Positions 1 through 6,338 of a stretch of 6,967 nucleotides of DNA are shown here, piece after piece. The stretch comes from Bacteroidota bacterium. Lineage in GTDB: Bacteria; Bacteroidota; Bacteroidia; Bacteroidales; UBA10428. Both the position numbers and the translations under genes were made by a program. Under the pieces are notes generated by a model, which worked only from the letters and a program-made list of their open reading frames with translations, searched no databases and was not told the DNA's origin. Every line of letters starts with the position of its first letter. Position 1 is the stretch's first letter. The stretch lies in the NCBI GenBank assembly GCA_029268165.1, contig JAJUGM010000171.1, forward strand, positions 1 to 6,967, written 5' to 3'.

Positions 1-666
1 CAGAAAGAGCGAACCAATGAGTAAATTTGGGTTAATTCAAATAAATCTCTGTCAGGTATTGAAAATTTAATAATAAACACAAATAAAGGGAGATTACAGG
101 TTTATAACAGAATAGCTTCGGATGATGCAGTTTTTATTATGTCGCCGGTTCCTGTTTTTAAGAATGTAGTTCCCGATATTTCAGTAATATCCCAAAAGTT
201 AAAAATTCGCCCATCGGATATAAATATAAAATACCCTATATCAATTATAAATGCCGGACTGACAACACTTATTGTCCCAATTAGAGGATTAAATACAATT
301 CTGGGTATAAAACCAGCATTTGATGAACTAAAAGAACTTTGCATAAGGTCAAAAGTTGACATCATTGAAGTATTTATTTCTGATGTAGCAGAAAAATCAA
401 AAGATTACAGGACAAGAGTATTTGCGCCCATTTTTGGCTATCTTGAAGACCCTGCTACAGGCTCCGGGAATGCTGCGTTCGGTTATTACCTTATAAAAAA
501 CGGTTCTTGGAATCAAGAAGCCATTACGATTGAACAGAACGGTCTAAGAAATAACTTTAATGTAGTAAAATTACAAAAGCAAACCGACGAAAACAATATT
601 CAGTGAGTATGTTTCGGAGGTAGCGCGGTTACAAGGATTGAAGGCAAATATTTTAAGCCTTGCTGA
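1..666 (+). pseudogene. PhzF-family isomerase/epimerase, C-terminal part, interrupted by in-frame stop codons
   Basis: The reading frame is open from 25 to 603 and encodes the second half to two thirds of a PhzF-like protein, a family of diaminopimelate-epimerase-fold isomerases. Seen: the block EDPATGSG at 445-468, preceded by FAPIFGY, is the hallmark substrate-binding loop of the family. It is followed by an 'IEQNG' segment and, upstream, by 'MSPVPVF' after a beta-hairpin resembling the family's sGxLxV strand. TGA at 604-606 interrupts the frame, yet the next 19 codons (607-663) read VCFGGSAVTRIEGKYF..., matching the closing GGxAVxxxxGxF strand of PhzF proteins, up to TGA at 664-666. This points to a nonsense mutation and not to the natural end. 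TAA at 22-24 is also in frame and may be a second lesion. The N-terminal part lies outside the window. The ATG at 139 is inside the domain and is not a credible start. Hand-counted GC at 121-300 is 58/180, against 83/180 in hypD at 1021-1200. The substrate is unknown. A sequencing error at 604 remains possible. Confidence 0.8.
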
Positions 667-757
667 TAATCTTTATGTGCGATTAACTAAATTTTAGCCA
701 ACTTTTCTGATAAACTGTTAAAATTTACAATCAAAATTAAAGAAATTGTACCTTAAT

Positions 758-820
758 GAATTCTTTGCGTCTTAGTAGCTAATAAATTTATGCCACAAAG
801 GCTCTAAAACGCCAAGATTC
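758..820. repeat. Imperfect inverted repeat in the intergenic region
   Basis: The arm at 758-780 (GAATTC, then TTTGCGTCTTAG, then TAGCT) pairs imperfectly with 800-820 (GGCTCTAAAACGCCAAGATTC) around a loop of about 20 nt. The reverse complement of the left arm differs from the right arm by a few substitutions and single-base gaps. From memory, 'CTTTGCGTCTTAGTGG / CCACTAAGACGCAAAG'-type palindromic elements are common between genes in environmental Bacteroidetes and other anaerobes; this would be a decayed copy. It lies between the convergent ends of the phzF remnant and hypD and might also act as a weak hairpin. There is no long T-run directly beside it. The rest of 667-901 is AT-rich and shows no ORF or RNA gene that I can support. 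Confidence 0.45.
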
Positions 821-901
821 ACAGAAGTTTATGAAAACGTAAACATTCTTTGAGAAAAATTTATTAAATGTACTACTTCTTATACCTGCTTTTTTTTGGA
901 T

Positions 902-1999
902 TCATTCTGTATATCGGTGTTTGAAATCATACTTAAAGTAAGCCTGGCAGGCGCCTTCAGTCGAAACCATACAAGTGCCAACAGGGTTGGATGGCGTACA
1001 GGCTTTGCCAAAATGACGGCATTCATAAGGTTTCTTGATTCCTTTTAGAACTTCTCCGCATAAGCAGCCGGCCGGCTCTTTAGATGGCGGCACATCTGCT
1101 ATTATTTCTTTCACTGCATCATACTGCGAGTAATCGTCATTAAGCATCATTCCGCTTTCCGGAATAACACCCAATCCGCGCCACCAGTCATCACAAGGCT
1201 TAAAAGCCTTGTTTACCAGTTCTTTAGCCTTGAGATTGCCACCGGGTGTGACGGCGCGCCTGTATTGTATTTCAAGTTTCCTGTCGTTACGCTCAATCTG
1301 TTTTACAATAAAGTAAATCGACTGAAGCAGATCAACCGGTTCGAATCCGGAAATTACAATAGACAAGTTATACTTCTGCAAAAGCGGTTTATACATATCT
1401 GAACCTGCAATGGTGCTTACGTGGCCGGGACCTATATAAGCATCAATTTTAATACCTTCATCAATAAGCGCCATCATGGCATTGGGCATGGTTTTATGCG
1501 AACTGAGAAGATAAAAGTTGGGTATATTCTGCCTTTTTGCTTCCATAACAGCCACAGCGCTGGCCGGTGTAGTAGTTTCGAATCCTATACCCAGGAAGAT
1601 TACTCTTTTATTTTTATTATTTCTGGCTATTTCCAAAGCATCAAGGGCTGAATATACAATACGGACGTCGGCTCCGTTTGCTTTTTCAGTTTCGAGGCTC
1701 GATACTGAACCGGGAACCCGGATAAGATCACCATAAGTTGCAATAATGATATCAGGTAGCTTCGAAAATGCTATTGCACGGTCAATAAATGTATTGCTTG
1801 TAACGCACACAGGGCACCCCGGGCCGGAAAGCAACTCAATATGCGCGGGTAGCAGTGAATGAATGCCAAACCGGTGAATGGCCATTGTATGCCCACCACA
1901 TACTTCCATAATGCGCACCGGTGTTTGGGAAGTTCTGTGAATGGCCTGCACAAGTTTCTGCGCCAGTTCCTGGTTGCGGAATTCATCAATATACTTCAT
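902..1999 (-). CDS. hypD: HypD, [NiFe]-hydrogenase Fe(CN)2CO cofactor assembly protein
   Basis: HypD is the iron-sulfur scaffold protein that, in complex with HypC, assembles the Fe(CN)2CO group of [NiFe]-hydrogenases in the cytoplasm. At 365 residues it has the family's usual length. Seen: the CGGHT motif at residues 34-38 (catalytic Cys34), GPGCPVC at 59-65, GFETTTPA at 139-146, SSHKTMP near 166-172, SGFEPVDLLQSI at 217-228, and a C-terminal Cys-rich domain with Cys312, 314, 327, 334, 343 and 351. Four of these would bind the [4Fe-4S] cluster, as known for HypD. All diagnostic motifs look intact, so it should be functional. It is the last gene of the hypF-hypC-hypD operon, starting 21 nt after the hypC stop. 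The ATG at 1999 gives a normal N-terminus (MKYIDEFR). hypE, which often follows hypD, is absent: the next thing downstream is a non-coding stretch and the phzF remnant. No clear terminator hairpin was seen after the stop. Confidence 0.97.
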   Translation of the reverse strand: MKYIDEFRNQELAQKLVQAIHRTSQTPVRIMEVCGGHTMAIHRFGIHSLLPAHIELLSGPGCPVCVTSNTFIDRAIAFSKLPDIIIATYGDLIRVPGSVSSLETEKANGADVRIVYSALDALEIARNNKNKRVIFLGIGFETTTPASAVAVMEAKRQNIPNFYLLSSHKTMPNAMMALIDEGIKIDAYIGPGHVSTIAGSDMYKPLLQKYNLSIVISGFEPVDLLQSIYFIVKQIERNDRKLEIQYRRAVTPGGNLKAKELVNKAFKPCDDWWRGLGVIPESGMMLNDDYSQYDAVKEIIADVPPSKEPAGCLCGEVLKGIKKPYECRHFGKACTPSNPVGTCMVSTEGACQAYFKYDFKHRYTE

Positions 2000-2020
2000 G
2001 ACTGGTAAAAATATAACCCG

Positions 2021-2257
2021 TTAAAATGTAATATCTGATTCGCCGGGATCAGTAAGTTGATTAATCATATTAATAGTTTCAATGGCTTCATCTTCACTAA
2101 GTTTCTGAAGGGCAAATCCTGAATGAACAAGCACATAATCTCCAGGTTTTACTTCATCCAGCAAGTGAAGCGAAATAGTAACTATTGATCCTCCTACTGA
2201 TGCTTTTGCAGTATTATCATGTATTGTTATTATTTTTGCAGGAATACTCAGACACAT
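2021..2257 (-). CDS. hypC: HypC/HybG-family hydrogenase maturation chaperone
   Basis: HypC is the small chaperone that pairs with HypD to carry the Fe(CN)2CO moiety and then escorts the hydrogenase large-subunit precursor. The start is set by function: the family needs an N-terminal Met-Cys, where Cys2 binds the iron after Met removal. ATG-TGT at 2257-2252 gives MCLSIPAKI and a 78-residue product. Extending upstream to the TTG at 2263 would add two residues and bury the essential cysteine, so I reject it. Other family marks are GDYVLVHSGFAL (residues 39-50, including the conserved His45) and an acidic helical tail rich in E/D (about 53-75). The length matches typical HypC (75-95 residues). 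It sits between hypF (27 nt upstream) and hypD (21 nt downstream) in the same direction. It could serve a particular hydrogenase as HybG does in E. coli, which cannot be decided here. Confidence 0.95.
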   Translation of the reverse strand: MCLSIPAKIITIHDNTAKASVGGSIVTISLHLLDEVKPGDYVLVHSGFALQKLSEDEAIETINMINQLTDPGESDITF

Positions 2258-2284
2258 AATCAAGATATTTTCGTTATGTTATTT

Positions 2285-4576
2285 TTATCTTCGTTTTGCG
2301 GCCACAACCAGCTGACCTAATGCAATGCCTCCGTCATTGAATGGTACTTTGGCTGACAGATACACTTCCATTCCGGCACGGGTGAGCATATCAATAACAT
2401 TTTCAGTCAGGTATTTGTTTTGAAAAGATCCGCCGGAAAGCACAATTTGCGAAATTCCGGTTTCCTTTCTCATTCTTTTTACAGTTTCAAAGATAGTCCA
2501 AATTATCGTATTGTGAAACCGGGCTGAAATGATGCTGCAAGAAATTTTGTTCTGAATATCGCTGATAATTTGCTGAATCATAGGCTCAAACCGTATGGTT
2601 TCAGCAATATCAACATCATAGTGTTCTTTAATATCGGGCATAATGACCGATTCGAGTTTCATTGGTGCTTCTGCATGAAAACGGGTGCTTGTGCATACGC
2701 CTGTTATTGCTGCAACCCCATCAAACAAACGTCCGCATCCTGACGAAAGCGGAGTATTTATTTTTTTCTCAATGGCATCGATTATTTGTAGCAACAGCTT
2801 CCTGTCTACATTTCTGACAAGTGGAATATCAACATTAACTAGATCATTGCCAAAAGCCTTAAATAATAAAGAGACTCCTGTCCTCCAGTTTTCGCTTACT
2901 GCTTTGTCACCGCCCGGCAGTGGCAAATAATCAAAATGGACATAACGTTTAAAGTCATAATAATCAGCAATCAGGAATTCTCCTCCCCAGATATTTCCGT
3001 CGGTACCATAACCGGTTCCGTCGAAACAAACGCCTATGACCTTTTCGTTCAGTTGATATTCAGCCATGCATGCAGCGATGTGCGCATGGTGATGTTGCAC
3101 TTTAATTACCTCAATACCTTGTTGCATGGCATATCGAGTTGAGAGATAATCGGGGTGCATGTCTGCTGCTATAAGGCTGGGATTAAAACGGAATACTTTT
3201 TTAAATCTTTCGATGGTTTCAGTGTAAAACTCGTAGGTTTCATAATTCTTCAGGTCGCCTATATGCTGGCTCAGGATAGCTTTACTGCCTTTCCCGATGC
3301 AAAAACAGTTTGACAATTCAGCTCCTGTTGCCAGAATGCCATTAACATCGAAGGGCAGCCTGACAGGGGAGGGAACGTATCCTCTTGATCGACGGAATAT
3401 TCTTTCCTTTCCCCTGATAAAACGGACTACCGAATCATCAGTGCGGTTAAAAATTTCACGGTTATAGGTGATTACCGCATCGGTTAGTTTACCAAAGATT
3501 TCCAGCGCTTTTTTATCATCAATAATAATAGGTTCATCGGCAAGGTTTCCGCTGGTAAGTATTACAGCCTTTGTTTTCAATTGTTCAAACAACATGTAAT
3601 GAAATGGCATATAGGGGAGGAAAGCGCCTATTGTACTAAGTCCCAGGCATATACCTTCAGACGGTTCTTCTTTTTTCTTGAGCAAAACCACAGGTCTTTG
3701 CCATGAATTCAGCATAACTGCTTCTTCATCAGTAATCTGTGCATATTTTTTAATCACTGTAATATCACGAAACATAATGGCAAAGGGCTTGCCTTCACGG
3801 TGTTTGATCTCTCTCAATCTTTTCACTGATGTTTTATTTAATGCGTCACACATGAAATGAAATCCTCCGATACCCTTAAGTGCAATTATTTTACCTTCAT
3901 CAATAAACCCTGCAACAGTTTGCAAAACGGATGAAAAATTTTTATCAATGGTGTTCCCGGAATGAAGGGTATAGTAGGGCCCGCAATGATTACAAGCTAT
4001 AGGCTGGGCATGAAACCTCCGGTTAAGTATATCGGAATATTCTGACTCACAATCAGGGCACATGGTGAATGATTTCATGGTTGTTTTATCACGATCGTAT
4101 GGAAAATCGAAAATAATTGAAAACCTTGGGCCGCAATTTGTGCAGTTGATAAATGGATAATCAATACGGTGTGGCTGTTTCTTCAGGTCGTCAAGGCAAT
4201 CATTGCATACGGCAATATCCGGACTAATTTCAGAAGTTTCTTCCGAAAGGTCCTGACTTGCAAGTATGCGGAAATCATGGAAATTTTCAGGAAAATCATT
4301 TTCTACATTAATTTCATCAATCTGAGCAATTACCGGTGCACTGATTTTCAGTTTTTCAATAAAAAGCGGCATATCTTTAGCATTACCTTCCGCCTTAACC
4401 ACGACAGCATCATTTCGGTTTATTATCCATCCGGCTATATTTAATTCATTGGCTAGTCGGTAAACAAATGGCCTGAATCCGACTCCCTGTACCAACCCCT
4501 TTATTTTTATAAGGAAAGCTATACGGTTAGCTATGTTTCCCTCCGGTTTCATACTTGTATTTTCAGGAAAATCCAT
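2285..4576 (-). CDS. hypF: HypF, carbamoyltransferase for hydrogenase cyanide-ligand synthesis
   Basis: HypF uses carbamoyl phosphate and ATP to carbamoylate the C-terminal cysteine of HypE, the first step in making the CN ligands of [NiFe]-hydrogenases. The 763-residue product has the full family architecture. An acylphosphatase domain spans about 20-107, with VQGVGFRPFVYRLA at 29-42 and the catalytic Arg35. Two zinc fingers follow: CxxC pairs at 124/127 with 145/148, and at 173/176 with 195/198. A YrdC-like domain covers about 210-400 (KGIGGFHF 234-241, TSGNLADEPI 341-350). A Kae1-like carbamoyltransferase domain covers about 410-763, with HHHAHIAACMAE at 495-506, FDGTGYGTDGNIWGGE at 518-533, GRLFDG at 615-620 and SGGSFQN at 714-720. 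No motif is broken. The start is ATG 4576 (MDFPENTS) or ATG 4552 (MKPEGNIA); both precede the acylphosphatase domain, and I keep the longer. It is the first gene of the hyp operon, divergent from rex with only 12 nt between start codons. Confidence 0.97.
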   Translation of the reverse strand: MDFPENTSMKPEGNIANRIAFLIKIKGLVQGVGFRPFVYRLANELNIAGWIINRNDAVVVKAEGNAKDMPLFIEKLKISAPVIAQIDEINVENDFPENFHDFRILASQDLSEETSEISPDIAVCNDCLDDLKKQPHRIDYPFINCTNCGPRFSIIFDFPYDRDKTTMKSFTMCPDCESEYSDILNRRFHAQPIACNHCGPYYTLHSGNTIDKNFSSVLQTVAGFIDEGKIIALKGIGGFHFMCDALNKTSVKRLREIKHREGKPFAIMFRDITVIKKYAQITDEEAVMLNSWQRPVVLLKKKEEPSEGICLGLSTIGAFLPYMPFHYMLFEQLKTKAVILTSGNLADEPIIIDDKKALEIFGKLTDAVITYNREIFNRTDDSVVRFIRGKERIFRRSRGYVPSPVRLPFDVNGILATGAELSNCFCIGKGSKAILSQHIGDLKNYETYEFYTETIERFKKVFRFNPSLIAADMHPDYLSTRYAMQQGIEVIKVQHHHAHIAACMAEYQLNEKVIGVCFDGTGYGTDGNIWGGEFLIADYYDFKRYVHFDYLPLPGGDKAVSENWRTGVSLLFKAFGNDLVNVDIPLVRNVDRKLLLQIIDAIEKKINTPLSSGCGRLFDGVAAITGVCTSTRFHAEAPMKLESVIMPDIKEHYDVDIAETIRFEPMIQQIISDIQNKISCSIISARFHNTIIWTIFETVKRMRKETGISQIVLSGGSFQNKYLTENVIDMLTRAGMEVYLSAKVPFNDGGIALGQLVVAAKRR

Positions 4577-4624
4577 TAAATTTATTCCATGACTAAAATA
4601 GGAAAATTACTGACAACAAACCAG
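4577..4624. promoter_or_regulatory. Divergent hypF/rex start region; promoters must overlap coding sequence
   Basis: The hypF ATG (minus strand, 4576) and the first rex ATG (4589) are separated by 12 nt. If rex instead starts at the ATG at 4625, the gap is 48 nt. Either spacing is too short for two complete non-overlapping promoters, so transcription of at least one gene must begin inside or beyond the other's 5' end. The stretch is AT-rich. I found no convincing Bacteroidetes -33 TTTG / -7 TAnnTTTG pair; TAATTTTC (minus strand, just upstream of hypF) and TATGTTTC (plus strand, near 4533) are one-off matches without a well-spaced partner. I saw no clear Rex-type palindrome (TTGTGA...TCACAA). 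Confidence 0.4.
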
Positions 4625-5239
4625 ATGAAACTGCCGCCACGCTGTGTCGAGAGGCTTAGTAAGTACCGAAGGTTACTCGGTACCATGAATTTTACCGATG
4701 GTGAATATATTTTTTCCCACCATCTGGCTGACATGCTAAACCTTTCGCCCGAACAGGTAAGGCGTGACCTTATGCTTATTGGGTTAAGCGGAAACCGTCG
4801 CAAAGGTTACCCGGTAAAGGCGCTTGTTGAGCTTATCGGTAAAACCATTGATAAAGAAGAAGGCCATAATGTTGCCATTGTCGGGGCAGGTAACCTGGGT
4901 AAGGCCATACTGAGGTTTTTAAGAAAGGCACACACAAAACTCAATATTGTTGCAGCTTTTGATATTGATAGCAACAAGATAAATAAGGAGATATCCGGAA
5001 TTACCTGCTATCACATTAACCACATTCCCGAAATTGTCAAGAAGCTTAAAATCAGCATTGCTGTGCTCACAGTGCCCTCTGAAGTTGCAAAAGAAGTAGC
5101 AGAACTGTTAATGAGTAATGGCGTAAAGGGAATTCTGAACTTTACTTCGGTGCATTTTGACCTGCCGCCTGATGTTTACCTTAAAGACTACGATATTATC
5201 ACTTCACTTGAAGAAATCGGTTTCTTCATAAAAGATTGA
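4589..5239 (+). CDS. rex: Rex-family redox-sensing transcriptional repressor
   Basis: Rex proteins are homodimeric repressors that bind DNA when NAD+ is abundant and let go when NADH rises, so fermentation, hydrogen and respiratory genes turn on under reducing conditions. Seen in the 216-residue product: an N-terminal winged helix with MKLPPRCVERLSKYRRLL (13-30), LSPEQVRRDLMLIG (52-65) as the recognition-helix region, and GYPV (73-76) like the family's GYxV. A Rossmann fold follows, with GAGNLG at 99-104 and AAFD at 122-125, the acidic residue suggesting NAD(H) over NADP(H). The LTVPSEVA and GILNFTSVHFDLP blocks are typical, as is a C-terminal helix for dimer swapping. The start may be the second Met (4625): Rex homologues commonly begin with MK(V/I)P at just this point, whereas others carry a short extension. 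It is divergent from hypF and followed after 2 nt by the exported repeat protein. Family assignment is firm; targets are inferred. Confidence 0.93.
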   Translation: MTKIGKLLTTNQMKLPPRCVERLSKYRRLLGTMNFTDGEYIFSHHLADMLNLSPEQVRRDLMLIGLSGNRRKGYPVKALVELIGKTIDKEEGHNVAIVGAGNLGKAILRFLRKAHTKLNIVAAFDIDSNKINKEISGITCYHINHIPEIVKKLKISIAVLTVPSEVAKEVAELLMSNGVKGILNFTSVHFDLPPDVYLKDYDIITSLEEIGFFIKD

Positions 5240-5241
5240 TT

Positions 5242-6336
5242 ATGAATAAAGTACGATTATTGTTCTTTGCCTTGCTGCTGCTTTCTTCAGGAATTGTAAT
5301 TTATTCCCAGCATCTGGCAGCCTTTCATAATAACCTGGGTTATTTCTTTGTTTTTGACCGGGGAGAAATAAAGCAGCTTGAATATTTAAAAACAAACGGG
5401 CATAGTATTGGTGGAGCCTGCATGTTGTATAAAGACAACCGTAACCGGCTGAAATTATATTATAATGGCGAGGTAACCGAACTGGAAATTAATAATATCA
5501 CTGATTTTGTGGCGCTCGATTATTTGGCTGTTTATGCTTTTGCCGGTATTATTAAAATTATTGAAAACGGGAAGGTAAAGACCATAAATACGCATGCTTT
5601 GCATTATTATGCCGAAGACAGCCTTGTTGCCTTCTACGATGATTCGCAGAGTTTTCTTGCCGCATATTATAAAGGGAAGATACATCTACTCGAGGATGGA
5701 CTGGTAAGTTATCCGCCCTCGTCATTTAGCTGCGGTGACAATATAATTGCCTACATCTCAAACCGAACAGGCGATTTAATGGTTTTTTACCAGGGCAGGT
5801 CATTGAGTCTGGAACCCTTCATAAGTGAAAGCAGTTTCAGGGCAGGGAAGGACATAGTAGCTTATATTAATGCAGCCGACCAGAAATTTAAAGTTTTTTA
5901 TAAAGGAAAAACATATACAATAGAGGATTATCCTCCCATATCGTATAAGGTTGGAGATGGTTTGGTGGCATATGTTGACAACACGGAACGGTTTAAAGTA
6001 TTTGATGGCAGCCAGGTTATTGATTTGTCTAATTCAGTTCCCGGTTTTTATGAGGTGCAGAACCGAATAGTTATATTTGAAGAGCAGGGTTATTTTAAAA
6101 CATTTTACAAAACCCGTCTTTATGAGCTTGAGAATTATGTACCGGTAAAATGGAAAGCTCAATGGAACACTATTGTATATATAGACCAGAACAGAAACAT
6201 AAAGTTTTTCCGCGATGGCGAAAACCTTGTTTTAACCTACGATATTGTAGAGGACATCGAATTAATCAGAGACCTGATTATAGTAAATAAAGGTCTGAAT
6301 AATTACAATTTTTATTATAATGGCCGCAAATATTAA
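5242..6336 (+). CDS. Exported beta-repeat protein of unknown function, possibly propeller-like
   Basis: I do not recognise a named family. The 364-residue product begins with a typical signal peptide (Lys3, Arg5, hydrophobic core about 6-20, likely cleavage around 22-24, IYS/Q/H). There is no lipobox cysteine, so it is probably periplasmic or secreted. The rest is built of about ten degenerate repeats of 33-40 residues. Each starts with a strand like 'IVAYID', then a turn with N/D/R, then 'FKVFYKGK' with a Gly turn, then 'YxLE' and a variable loop. Units begin near residues 25, 60, 95, 128, 168, 205, 241, 276, 310 and 345; the last is cut short at residue 364. The spacing and strand pattern suggest a beta-propeller or other all-beta solenoid (inference). 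No transmembrane segment follows the signal peptide. The ATG at 5242 follows the rex stop by 2 nt, indicating co-transcription and perhaps translational coupling; the TTG at 5236 overlaps the rex stop and is less likely. Confidence 0.85.
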   Translation: MNKVRLLFFALLLLSSGIVIYSQHLAAFHNNLGYFFVFDRGEIKQLEYLKTNGHSIGGACMLYKDNRNRLKLYYNGEVTELEINNITDFVALDYLAVYAFAGIIKIIENGKVKTINTHALHYYAEDSLVAFYDDSQSFLAAYYKGKIHLLEDGLVSYPPSSFSCGDNIIAYISNRTGDLMVFYQGRSLSLEPFISESSFRAGKDIVAYINAADQKFKVFYKGKTYTIEDYPPISYKVGDGLVAYVDNTERFKVFDGSQVIDLSNSVPGFYEVQNRIVIFEEQGYFKTFYKTRLYELENYVPVKWKAQWNTIVYIDQNRNIKFFRDGENLVLTYDIVEDIELIRDLIIVNKGLNNYNFYYNGRKY

Positions 6337-6338
6337 AA

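Noticed and set aside
102..365. An 87-codon minus-strand ORF opposite the phzF remnant
   Set aside because: It is antisense to a recognisable protein domain and shows no motif of its own; it is a shadow frame.
604..606. TGA read as a sense codon (alternative code, or selenocysteine readthrough) in the phzF-like frame
   Set aside because: TGA serves as the ordinary stop of rex and hypD in the same window, and PhzF proteins have no known selenocysteine at this site; a nonsense mutation or sequencing error is simpler.
2258..2263. A TTG start for hypC six bases upstream of ATG 2257
   Set aside because: It would move the essential cysteine from position 2 to position 4, which is incompatible with HypC function; the ATG-TGT start fits the family exactly.
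2508..2520. TTGTGAAA inside hypF as a Rex half-site
   Set aside because: No matching TTTCACAA half follows at the right spacing and it lies more than 2 kb from the hypF start; expected by chance in AT-rich coding DNA.
4520..4552. GGAGG (minus strand) within hypF codons 11-13, placed like a Shine-Dalgarno sequence before an ATA codon
   Set aside because: ATA starts are very rare and no ATG or GTG sits at the right spacing; more likely coincidental within coding sequence.
5236..5241. A TTG start for the repeat protein overlapping the rex stop codon
   Set aside because: ATG at 5242 follows two codons later in the same frame and gives a normal signal peptide; the TTG has no supporting ribosome-binding site.
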